Assembly: GCA_905215055.1 (NCBI GenBank)
Contig: CAJMOH010000001.1
Location: 85,893-149,892 of the forward strand
DNA: 64,000 nt
Direction: 5' to 3'
Source: an uncultured bacterium
GTDB taxonomy: Bacteria > Bacillota > Clostridia > Oscillospirales > Acutalibacteraceae
Shown here: piece by piece, positions 48,499-56,140 of the stretch
How the letters are laid out: each line of letters opens with the position of its first letter
How positions within the stretch are numbered: the stretch's first letter is position 1
Made by a program: the position numbers and the translations under genes
Notes under the pieces: model-generated
The model's database searches: none
Told to the model about the DNA's origin: nothing
The model's input: only the letters and a program-made list of their open reading frames with translations

Positions 48499-49335
48499 AT
48501 GTCCATTCTCACCTACAACTTTGAAAGCGAGTACCTGAAAAATAACCACGAGGTCACGGTCATTCTGCCGGACAAGCCCAGGGCGCAAACGCCTCAGGAA
48601 TTTTACCGCAGCGGCCGGAAATATAAAGTGCTTTGGCTGCTCCACGGCACCTTTGGCGACCACAGCGACTGGGTTCGCAAAACCAACATTGAAATGTACG
48701 CCACAGAGCACAACCTGGTGGTAGTAATGCCATCCGCCCTAAACTCAAACTATTCCAATTGGGATAACTGCATGATGGGCTTTGGAATGTATGATTACCT
48801 CACCGAAGAGCTGATGCCCCTGATTTACGGCTGGTTCCCTGTTTCTGACAAGCGGGAAGACAACTTCATCGCGGGCCTGTCCATGGGCGGCCGGGGTACG
48901 ATTAAATATGCCGTAAACCACCCGGACAAATTTGCCGCTGCCGCGGTGCTTTCCGCCGCTCCGGTAGATTTCTCCCTGATTTCTCCCGGCAACCCCAACA
49001 TGATGCTGGATTCTTCCAATTCCCGGACAGCCGCCTCCATTGAAAACGCTGGGGGCTTGGAGGCCTATCAAAATGGGCCGGAGAATGTCTGGGCTGTGAT
49101 TGACAAGCTGGCTCCCACCGGCAAGCTGCCCCGCCTGATGTTTGCCTGCGGTACCGAGGACGCTCTGATCTATGAGAATTTGAAGGTGTTCCGCCAGCAT
49201 TGCCAGGAAATTGGGCTGGCCTGCCATTGGTTTATCAAAGAGGGCTACCGTCACGAGTGGCGCTTCTGGGATTTGGCCATTCAAGAGGCGCTGGATTTCT
49301 TTGGCCTAACCGAGCTGGGCGGAAATCCCTATTAA
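48499..49335 (+). CDS. Alpha/beta-hydrolase esterase, paralogue of 44028-44834
   Basis: A 278-residue esterase with LWLLHGTFGDHSDWVR, nucleophile Ser in IAGLSMGGRGTI, CGTEDALIYEN (Asp region) and a terminal His in GYRHEWRFWD. No signal peptide. AAGGAGG lies upstream of the ATG. Transcribed with the sucrose phosphorylase, it may remove acyl groups from sugars before phosphorolysis; this is inferred from the pairing only. Confidence 0.88.
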   Translation: MSILTYNFESEYLKNNHEVTVILPDKPRAQTPQEFYRSGRKYKVLWLLHGTFGDHSDWVRKTNIEMYATEHNLVVVMPSALNSNYSNWDNCMMGFGMYDYLTEELMPLIYGWFPVSDKREDNFIAGLSMGGRGTIKYAVNHPDKFAAAAVLSAAPVDFSLISPGNPNMMLDSSNSRTAASIENAGGLEAYQNGPENVWAVIDKLAPTGKLPRLMFACGTEDALIYENLKVFRQHCQEIGLACHWFIKEGYRHEWRFWDLAIQEALDFFGLTELGGNPY

Positions 49336-49361
49336 ACCCAGACCGCAGCTCACAGAACATG

Positions 49362-49420
49362 AAAAAAGAAGAAGAGACCGCTGTGGAACCGCTGTGGAAA
49401 GCGTATCTCTTCTTTTTTTA
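49362..49420 (+). terminator. Terminator of the phosphorylase-esterase unit
   Basis: An A/G-rich arm beginning AAAAAAGAAG and a T/C-rich arm ending CTTCTTTTTTT enclose two tandem copies of CCGCTGTGGAA (49378-49399), with a long T-run on the plus strand. Confidence 0.65.
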
Positions 49421-49549
49421 TGGGCGGTCTTTGGATATACAGCAGCCAAAAGGAAACGCCCCATCTGTTCAGACCGCTTGTCTCCTTTTCTGCCCATATA
49501 TAAATGGCGCTTCTCTCTCTTTTAGCAGAATTTAAAACAAGACTATGAC

Positions 49550-49577
49550 AAGGGCCGGGATTTCTCCCGGCCCTTGC
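49550..49577. terminator. Second hairpin between convergent units
   Basis: AAGGGCCGGGA / TCCCGGCCCTT with a short loop. The remaining sequence between 49421 and 49735 holds nothing else I recognise. Confidence 0.6.
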
Positions 49578-49735
49578 GCAATGGTTCCCTTTTTTCCTCA
49601 CAACACTCTTATCAAAATTCATTATGATGATGGCCGCAGGTTTCTTCGCAGTTTTTTCTTCCATTCGGGAGGGAAGCTATCCGAGCTTCTCTCCAAAGCA
49701 AGTGAAAGTGTCCCCTCTCCCGCTGCATGGCGAAA

Positions 49736-50377
49736 TCAAGCTTTGTCCTTCAGAGAGTCCGGCACCGGTATTTCAATTACCTTTCGGACAGGCGTTATGG
49801 AAATCTGAAGATACTTGGGGAAGTTCCGATAGTTTCCCGTAATGGCGCCGGACATCTCCACTCCCGACACCAGGCAAAAATGGGCGGGACCGCTTTCCGT
49901 CCCCGGGTAAATCATAAAACCCAGCCGCTCGTTCATTTCCGGATGCAGCGTCCCGTTCACGTCCGCCAAGGGAGCGAAGGAGCGCAGGTCATTGTCCGAG
50001 TACATGCGGTAATACACAAATTGGATATAACCCTCCTCGCTACCCGCATTGCGGAAATTCAGTGTCAAATCCGCCACAGTCTTCGGCATCTCCCCCTTTG
50101 GCCCCATGCGGAACATTTCCAGATCCAGGTCATACTTTCCAGCGTACTCCTCCGGCGTCATGAACTCCACGCTTTCCAGCCTGACAGCGTAGCCGTCTGT
50201 GCATTCTTGAGCGCCGAACTGAAAATTGCCCTCCAGCTCCACCCATTCTCCCATTTGATAGACCTCTGTTTCCGGAGGAGTAAACCGCGGGTCCACATGG
50301 GTGTTTACATACCAGATCCGTATTCCCGCGCCAAGAGCCAGAAGAAGGGAGAAAGCTCCCGCTAAAAACCGTTTCAC
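49736..50377 (-). CDS. Membrane-anchored DUF5028-like protein of an exporter cluster
   Basis: A 213-residue protein with an N-terminal signal-anchor (KRFLAGAFSLLLALGAGIRI) and an extracytoplasmic beta-rich domain (MGEWVELEGNFQFG; YAVRLESVEFMTPEEY; LTLNFRNAGSEEGYIQF; GTESGPAHFCLVSG). The style resembles DUF5028/DUF4352-type proteins encoded with ABC exporters in Bacillota. Its ATG overlaps the ATPase stop (ATGA), so it is coupled. It may be an accessory or immunity-like component; function unknown. Confidence 0.7.
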   Translation of the reverse strand: MKRFLAGAFSLLLALGAGIRIWYVNTHVDPRFTPPETEVYQMGEWVELEGNFQFGAQECTDGYAVRLESVEFMTPEEYAGKYDLDLEMFRMGPKGEMPKTVADLTLNFRNAGSEEGYIQFVYYRMYSDNDLRSFAPLADVNGTLHPEMNERLGFMIYPGTESGPAHFCLVSGVEMSGAITGNYRNFPKYLQISITPVRKVIEIPVPDSLKDKA

Positions 50378-51030
50378 AGCGCTTTTCCCTCCTTGTTCGT
50401 GTGAGAGACCAGCCGGCCCTCCTGAATGTGATAGATTTCATCGGCCAGGGAGCTGAGCACCCTTGGATCATGACAGGAAAGAATGATTAAGGCGCCACGC
50501 TCCCTCTCCTCTTGGATAACCCTTTGCACCATTGCCGCACCGTCCTCATCCAGAGCGTTGGTGGGCTCGTCCAAAAGAATCAGGTCGGGACGCTCCAGAA
50601 CGGCCGCGGCAATTCCCAGGCGCTGCTTCATGCCCAGGGAATATTTCTTGAAGGCTTTCTTATTCTCCGGGTCGAGGCCCACCCGGGTGATGGTCTCCCG
50701 GATTTCATCGCTGGAAACGCGGTTGCGGATGGAGGCCAGAATTTTTAAATTCTCAAACCCAGAGCAGCCGTCCAAAAAGGCGGGATTCTCAATGAGCGCG
50801 CCAACACTGGGGGGAAACGAAAGGTCCTTCCCCAGCACCTTGCCATCTATGGTTACCGTTCCCTTGGTGGGGCGGACCAGTCCGGAGATCACCCGCATGA
50901 GCATGGTCTTTCCCGAGCCGTTCACGCCCCGAAAGCCGAAGATCTTACCGGAATCCAGGGTCATGGAAATGTCCGTTAGCACATCCACCCCTTTCATCGT
51001 CTTAGCAACATGGTCCAACAGGATTTTCAC
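50374..51030 (-). CDS. ABC transporter ATPase (exporter type)
   Basis: A 218-residue nucleotide-binding subunit. Walker A is GVNGSGKTM, Q-loop region VGALIENPAF, signature YSLGMKQRLG, Walker B LILLDEPTNALD and switch His in LSCHDPR. It belongs to the bacitracin/lantibiotic-type exporter ATPases. The likely start is GTG 51030 with AAAGGAG about 10 bases upstream. It powers the two membrane proteins encoded immediately upstream. Confidence 0.93.
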   Translation of the reverse strand: MKILLDHVAKTMKGVDVLTDISMTLDSGKIFGFRGVNGSGKTMLMRVISGLVRPTKGTVTIDGKVLGKDLSFPPSVGALIENPAFLDGCSGFENLKILASIRNRVSSDEIRETITRVGLDPENKKAFKKYSLGMKQRLGIAAAVLERPDLILLDEPTNALDEDGAAMVQRVIQEERERGALIILSCHDPRVLSSLADEIYHIQEGRLVSHTNKEGKAL

Positions 51031-51043
51031 CGCAATGCTCCTT

Positions 51044-51896
51044 TCACTCTCTGTTCAGAATATCCAAGCGTTCCATGCGGAAGCAGCCCGCCAGCAGGCT
51101 CAGGACAATCAGCATCGAGGCCCCCAAAAAAGCCCTGCCCCAAAGAAAAACCATCCTCCGCGAAGAGCTGGGCGCGAAACAGCATGGCATAGTTTCCCAC
51201 CAGCCCGGGAACAGCCAGAAAAACAGAGGCCAGCAGCAATACATCGGAAAAAACATAGGCAAAGACCGGCGGCATCCACAGGCTCAGCGCCATTTGCAGC
51301 ATGGCCATTCCACAGGCGGCAAGGGGCGCCAGCAGCAGCCCGGGGGACATGTTCCAGGGCGGAGCTTTGATGTGCCTTCCCGCGTCCAGCATAGAGGGCG
51401 CGTACTCGCTGGGCTGGAGAGTCATCTCTCCCCCCAGGCACAGGGCCATCAAAAAGGCGGAAGCGTACAGCAGGAGAAAATATGCCCACACATAGCAGCA
51501 ACACCACACACATTTGGAAAGCCACCACATCCGCCGGCTTCGCGACAACAGCAGCATGGTTTTGCCCATGCCCTCCAGGTTTCGGGCGGGATAGCGCAGG
51601 GTATCAAACAGCAGCAGCAGGAAAAAGAACATCCACAGGGCTGGAAAGGTCTCCATATTTCCCTCTCCAGACCCAACCCTTCTCATGCCGCCCAATACAG
51701 AGAGGATGAAATCCGCACAGGTGAATTGCAGCCCTTTCTCCCCCGTTCTCTGAAGATAGACGTTCTCCGCGGTCACGCGCAGATAGTGAAGGGAGAAGAA
51801 CCCCAGGAACACAATGAGCGCGGTCAGGAATTTTTTCCATTCCGCCGCGAGGCCGTTCCTCAGGTCAAAGCGTACAAGCTTAAAGAACATCTGCAT
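51044..51896 (-). pseudogene. ABC exporter membrane subunit 1 with a probable frameshift
   Basis: The first 255 or so residues show several membrane helices (FLTALIVFLGFFSLHYL; LWMFFFLLLLFDTL; VWAYFLLLYASAFLMALCLG). At 51130, six T on the coding strand put the frame out, giving a hydrophilic tail. Removing one T restores a final membrane helix and a normal end (ASMLIVLSLLAGCF; RMERLDILNRE) stopping at 51044, 13 bases before the ATPase start. Either a real frameshift, slippage, or a sequencing error. The unshifted frame would stop at 51027. Confidence 0.7.
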
Positions 51897-52758
51897 CCAT
51901 CCCCTTCTTTTTCAAGATGAGGGCGTCAAACAGAAGGATTGCCCCGATCCACGCCAGAATTACCCACCCGTTGTTGTTGGCTCCCAGAGCGCGGGGAATG
52001 ATAAAATAGATGGGAGACGCCTGTACATACACATTCAGAATAGCACCGGCAAAGTTGGTCCAAACCACATGAAAAAACAGCAGAACTAGATAGGGACAGA
52101 TCATCACCACAAATCTGTTTTGGACGATCAGGGCCAAGGAGACGCCAAGGGTCGCCCACCATCCCGCCATGATTCCCGCAAGCAGGATGTACAGCGCCAC
52201 ATAGAGCAGCGGCGCTGTTACAAACAGGTCCCCCCACAAATAGGGGGACCCCACCCCATAGTATAGGTCCGCATAAGGCTCCGGCCGAAATGCCGGAACA
52301 AAGCAGGCCGACAGGATAAAATTCACAGCCAGAGGCACAGCCACCACAAACCCTCCCGAAAGAAAGGAAGCGATATACTTTGACAAATAGTAAGGCCCCT
52401 TTCCTGCGCTGAGGACCATGTGGGCGTCATAGCCGCTCTGCTTTTCCGACACCAGGGACCAGGAGAACGGCACGGTACACACCAGGTACACCAAAAAATA
52501 AAAGGCGGCGGTGGTGAACTGCCCGGCGTCGCCTCCCAGCCATTTGCAATACAGACTGGTGGCTGGAAGGAAGAGAGTTTGCAGAGGCTGTCCATTTTCG
52601 CCAAAGCGGAAGTCCCGCCACATTTGAAAGCCCTGTTCCCTGAGAATTTCCATAAACAGTGCGCCGAACACAGCGAAGGCTGTCATCAGCAAAAAGCTGG
52701 CCCAGAAAAACCGGTTGTGAAAGGCCAGATACACCTGTGTTTTCAAACTATTCTTCAC
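51880..52758 (-). CDS. ABC exporter membrane subunit 2
   Basis: A 292-residue protein with about six membrane helices (FFWASFLLMTAFAVFGALF; AAFYFLVYLVCTVPFSW; FLSGGFVVAVPLAVNFIL; ALYILLAGIMAGWWATLGV; VVMICPYLVLLFFHVVW). Helix 1 is followed by an extracytoplasmic segment, as in ABC-2-type permeases. It overlaps the next gene by 17 bases. With subunit 1 and the ATPase it should form an exporter; the substrate (peptide or lipid) is unknown. Confidence 0.8.
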   Translation of the reverse strand: MKNSLKTQVYLAFHNRFFWASFLLMTAFAVFGALFMEILREQGFQMWRDFRFGENGQPLQTLFLPATSLYCKWLGGDAGQFTTAAFYFLVYLVCTVPFSWSLVSEKQSGYDAHMVLSAGKGPYYLSKYIASFLSGGFVVAVPLAVNFILSACFVPAFRPEPYADLYYGVGSPYLWGDLFVTAPLLYVALYILLAGIMAGWWATLGVSLALIVQNRFVVMICPYLVLLFFHVVWTNFAGAILNVYVQASPIYFIIPRALGANNNGWVILAWIGAILLFDALILKKKGMDADVL

Positions 52759-52773
52759 GAAAAACGCCCCCTA

Positions 52774-53448
52774 TCAAGCCGTCAGGGACAGGTCTCCCAG
52801 AGATACCCCATATTTGTGAGCCAACCCGTTGGTACCCACCTCAAACACCAATTCACGGGACGTCTCCGCCGCGGAGAAGCCCAGCAAAAAAGTCTTTGAC
52901 GCGCCGGGGGGCAGTTCTCCCTCAAAGTAGTTGCGGCTTTCCTCTGAGATGGGCTGGTGGTCGCTGAAGTAGACAGGCGCCTCCGTTAAGTAGTTGTCGT
53001 TGAGGACATTCCAGCCTTGGAAGGCTTGCGCCGTAATCAGGCGGCCCACGGCGAAATTCATGCCGTCATCGAGCTGGGCGTCCACATTTTTCAGGGTGAT
53101 TTGCAGCAGCACAAAGGAGCCGGAGCTGTCCGCGCTGGCGCTGCACTCTGCCGGGTCAATGCCTGCCGCTTGGACAGAGCTGTAAAGCTGGGCGCTGTCC
53201 ACCGTCAGCTCTATGGTGCCGCTGACCCAGGGGAACCCCGCCGTATACCCGAAAAAGGGACCGGCTGTCTTCTGATCTTGTTCCACGCTCATTTCCAGAG
53301 TCTGGCCCACTGAGACCAACGCGGGCTTGGGCTGGTTCCACAGACAAACAGCGACTCCTCCCACCAGAAGAAACAGCAGAACCGCTCCCATTGGCAAGAA
53401 AATTCTGCGGGCTATTTTTTGGTTGCTCCATTTTTGTTTTCTGGTCAT
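52774..53448 (-). CDS. Membrane-anchored DUF5028/DUF4352-like protein
   Basis: A 224-residue protein with a basic tip, one N-terminal helix (FLPMGAVLLFLLVGGVAVCLW) and an extracytoplasmic beta-rich domain (TLEMSVEQDQ; GTIELTVDSAQLYSS; FVLLQITLKNVDAQ; GELPPGASKTFLLGFSAAET). The layout matches the protein encoded at the other end of the cluster (49736-50377). It is first in the exporter operon, facing the LytTR system. Function unknown. Confidence 0.7.
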   Translation of the reverse strand: MTRKQKWSNQKIARRIFLPMGAVLLFLLVGGVAVCLWNQPKPALVSVGQTLEMSVEQDQKTAGPFFGYTAGFPWVSGTIELTVDSAQLYSSVQAAGIDPAECSASADSSGSFVLLQITLKNVDAQLDDGMNFAVGRLITAQAFQGWNVLNDNYLTEAPVYFSDHQPISEESRNYFEGELPPGASKTFLLGFSAAETSRELVFEVGTNGLAHKYGVSLGDLSLTA

Positions 53449-53512
53449 GGCAATGTCTCCCTTCTAAAAGAGCTTTTCTGAGCCAACCTTACCACCCAGC
53501 CCAGGGAAAAAT

Positions 53513-53598
53513 CCGCAATTTCGCGCAAACTGTGGATTTCTCCGCATGAATTGCATCCCTTGCAAATTGCGCCGAAAACCCGGCAATTCGCGCGGAAA
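53513..53598. repeat. Tandem AATT-GCGC repeats, candidate LytTR operator
   Basis: Four AATT-centred elements occur at 53517 (GCAATTTCGCGC), 53549 (GAATTGCAT), 53565 (CAAATTGCGCCGAAA) and 53585 (GCAATTCGCGCGGAAA). The last two are direct repeats with a 20-base period, about two helical turns, as expected for LytTR-domain dimers. They sit between the divergent exporter operon and the LytTR regulator gene. Confidence 0.5.
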
Positions 53599-53641
53599 TT
53601 ATGAAAATGCCCAGTTATCCCCTTAGAATAAACGTTAGGAT

Positions 53642-53671
53642 TTGCATTTGAGGGGAAGCAGATGGTAAAAT
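53642..53671 (+). promoter_or_regulatory. Promoter of the LytTR two-component genes
   Basis: TTGCAT (53642-53647) and TAAAAT (53666-53671) are 18 bases apart, 33 bases before the start codon. Confidence 0.55.
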
Positions 53672-53703
53672 AATCTTGTCTTTTTTGAAAAAGAGGGGTG
53701 GCT

Positions 53704-54423
53704 ATGCTGAAGCTTGCGCTTTGCGACGATGACAAAACATTTCTGAAAGAGCTTTCTGACCATATAGAAGCGTGGATGCTTGACCAGGGGGAGCATCCGC
53801 TTGTGTGTTCCTTTTCAAGCCCCTCCGCACTGACAGCCTCCGTGGCGGACGGCGAACGGTTTGACCTCTTTGTGCTGGACGTGGAGATGCCGGGGATGGA
53901 CGGCCTGGAAACCGCCAAGGAGCTTCGCCGGTGGGAACCAAACGCTCCCCTGCTCTTCCTCACCTCTCACCTGAAGTACGCGCCAGAGGGATACAAGGTA
54001 AACGCCCTGCGCTATGTGTCCAAGCTGAACTGGAAAAGCGCGCTTCCAGAGGCTTTGGAGAAGGCGGCTGCGGAAATTCACCGGACCGATCAGAAATCCA
54101 TTTTGGTGCAGCGGTACTACAACTACACCCGAATTCTCTATCAGGAGATTTTGTATGTTCACAAGGACCGGCGAAACGTGGAGATTGTCACAGCCGACCA
54201 GGAACCCGTTACCGACAGCCGGGGCATCAAGGAGCTGTTTCAGGAGCTGGCGGACCCACGGTTTCTCTTTATCGACAGGAGCTGCTTTGTAAACCTGGAT
54301 CGGGTACAGGGGCTGGAGGGCTCTCTTCTGGTGCTGGCAAACGGGGAAAAGCTGCCCATCAGCCGTCCCATGCTGCCCAAGGTAAAAGAGGCCATCATAT
54401 CCCTGTGGGGAAAAGGAAGGTGA
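53704..54423 (+). CDS. LytTR-family response regulator
   Basis: A 239-residue AgrA/LytR-like regulator. The receiver domain has acidic pocket CDDD, phosphoacceptor Asp in LFVLDVEMPGMDG, Thr/Ser in LFLTSH and Lys in YVSKLNWK. The C-terminal LytTR DNA-binding domain shows EILYVHKDRRNVEIVTADQE and FLFIDRSCFVNLDRVQGLEG. ATG 53704 is better spaced from AGAGGGG than the GTG two codons earlier. It forms an operon with the GHKL kinase and probably controls the divergent exporter through the repeats in between. Confidence 0.92.
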   Translation: MLKLALCDDDKTFLKELSDHIEAWMLDQGEHPLVCSFSSPSALTASVADGERFDLFVLDVEMPGMDGLETAKELRRWEPNAPLLFLTSHLKYAPEGYKVNALRYVSKLNWKSALPEALEKAAAEIHRTDQKSILVQRYYNYTRILYQEILYVHKDRRNVEIVTADQEPVTDSRGIKELFQELADPRFLFIDRSCFVNLDRVQGLEGSLLVLANGEKLPISRPMLPKVKEAIISLWGKGR

Positions 54424-54427
54424 TCCC

Positions 54428-55837
54428 TTGACATACGAAAACATCAACGCGGCTGCCTTGTTTTGGGAAAGCCTTCTGTGCCTGGCGGCTGTTGCCGAGG
54501 CGGGCGGACGGCGCTTTTCCGGCGCAAAGCACTGGGTTCTTTTAATCGCCCTCGCTCTGGCGACCACAGGGATTCTCCAAATCTGGAACAGTGTGCTGCT
54601 GTGGTCTTATCTCTCTCCCGAAATTTCCCTGCTCTGTGTGTTCCTCTTTTCTGGCATACTTTCCAAAGGGAAGGCGCTGCTTCGCGGAGGAGTCAGCATC
54701 CTGGCGGAGCTTATTATTCTGGTAATCACATACACGCTGCTGATTGTCTTTTGTCTGCTCTTTCGTGTGCAGATCTTGGATTCCTCCGGCTTGTTTCTCA
54801 GCCCTGGGCCTTTACGTTCCCTGTTTTTGACGGTGGACAAGGGCGCGGACACTCTTCTGTTTTTCTTTGTGTGCGGCAAAATATCCCGGCTGACCGCCCT
54901 GAGTGGGAAGGAGCTTGTGGCCCTGACCGGCATTGAGGCGGCCGCCTTCTGCGTCAGCCAATATCACATGAGCGCTGTTCTGGTGGGAGATTATTACGCC
55001 TCCCAATGGGGATCCGCTATCTCCTTTCTCATCCTGCTGGCCTTTGTGCTGATGGTTCCCACGCTGCTTGTAGCCGTGGCAGCGGGGGCGCAGGAACGGG
55101 CAGAGAAGCGGCTGTACGCCCAATCGAGCCAGCTGATGGAGCAAAATTACCGCCAGCTCCACGAGGACCTGCAGGAAAACGCCCGGCGTGTCCACGACTT
55201 TCACCACCATTTGCGGGCGATTCTGGGAATGGCGGAAAGCCAGGACGACCAGCAGGTTTCCCAGTATATCCGAGAGCTTCTGGAAATCTCCTATCGCGAC
55301 ATACAGCTTTGCCGCAGCGGCAGCGGCATCATTGACGCCGTGATAAACTGCTCTGCCGCGGAGGCCGCAAAGCAGGGAATCACCTTCCGTTACGAGACCG
55401 ATATTACCTCCCCTCTTCCCATTCCATCCGTAGATCTATGCGCCGTATTGGGCAACCAGGTGGAAAACGCCTTGGAAGCGTGCAGCGGCATGCCGTTGGA
55501 AGAGAACCGCGTTGTCACGGTGGAGGTTCTTCAAAAGCAAGGCTTTCTGCTTTTTCGCGTAACCAATTCTCTCTCCGGAAGCCCCTTCACCGCGGAAGGA
55601 GACCTCCCCACCCGAAAGTCAGACGCCGGCATCCATGGAATGGGGATAAAAAACATTCGCGAGACAGCCGAAAAATACAGCGGCTGGCTGAAAAACACCT
55701 ATCAAGATCACTGGTTTATCTCGGAAGCGCTGCTCTGTATTCCCATGGAAAGCACACCAAAGAAAACCGCCCGCCGGTCCCAGCGCGGTACATGGTTGCA
55801 TTCCCCGCCAGAGCCGCCTGCCGCAAACGAAAAATAG
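54428..55837 (+). CDS. GHKL-type sensor histidine kinase
   Basis: A 469-residue AgrC-like kinase: about six N-terminal membrane helices, a dimerisation helix with phospho-His in RRVHDFHHHLRAILGMAE, N-box LGNQVENALEAC and G-box HGMGIKNIRETAEKYSG. TTG at 54428 with AAGGAAGG 7 bases upstream is the best start. It follows the LytTR regulator by 4 bases. The signal may be a peptide or membrane stress, as in other exporter-linked pairs. Paralogous to the truncated kinase at 42231-43526. Confidence 0.9.
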   Translation: MTYENINAAALFWESLLCLAAVAEAGGRRFSGAKHWVLLIALALATTGILQIWNSVLLWSYLSPEISLLCVFLFSGILSKGKALLRGGVSILAELIILVITYTLLIVFCLLFRVQILDSSGLFLSPGPLRSLFLTVDKGADTLLFFFVCGKISRLTALSGKELVALTGIEAAAFCVSQYHMSAVLVGDYYASQWGSAISFLILLAFVLMVPTLLVAVAAGAQERAEKRLYAQSSQLMEQNYRQLHEDLQENARRVHDFHHHLRAILGMAESQDDQQVSQYIRELLEISYRDIQLCRSGSGIIDAVINCSAAEAAKQGITFRYETDITSPLPIPSVDLCAVLGNQVENALEACSGMPLEENRVVTVEVLQKQGFLLFRVTNSLSGSPFTAEGDLPTRKSDAGIHGMGIKNIRETAEKYSGWLKNTYQDHWFISEALLCIPMESTPKKTARRSQRGTWLHSPPEPPAANEK

Positions 55838-55931
55838 TCCCGTCCCACGAAGCGGTAATGCGGGACCGCCTCCCGTCAACAGGCAAGCTGCCCTTCAGTC
55901 CTGGCAGCAGGCGCCGCACCGGTGGAAAAAC

Positions 55932-55982
55932 AAAAACGCACCCAATTTGCCACTCTCTGGCTTCCATTGGGTGCGTTTTTCT
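55932..55982. terminator. Bidirectional terminator
   Basis: AAAAACGCACCCAAT / ATTGGGTGCGTTTTT is a 15-bp perfect stem with a 19-base loop between the convergent kinase and GH31 genes. The rest of 55838-56140 holds nothing I recognise. Confidence 0.88.
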
Positions 55983-56140
55983 GTTGTTGTATCAGCCTGA
56001 TGCCAGAAGTCTCTTCCGCTGAGGGAAAACGTTTTTACAGTCCCGGCAGACAGCCGCAAAACCGGCAGAGGCGCTTTGTACGCGCACGGCTGGGGTCCCC
56101 CCGTCTGTGGTAATGAGCCTCCGGCGTGAGAAAGGTCCTG

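Noticed and set aside
49350..49664. Small minus-strand reading frame starting MEEKTAKKPAA after the exporter cluster
   Set aside because: It lacks a convincing ribosome site and runs through two terminator hairpins; no homology recognised.
53628..53639. AAACGTTA before the LytTR gene as a third site of the fructan LacI regulator
   Set aside because: Only an 8-base core is shared, with no symmetry beyond it; one such match is expected by chance in a window this size.
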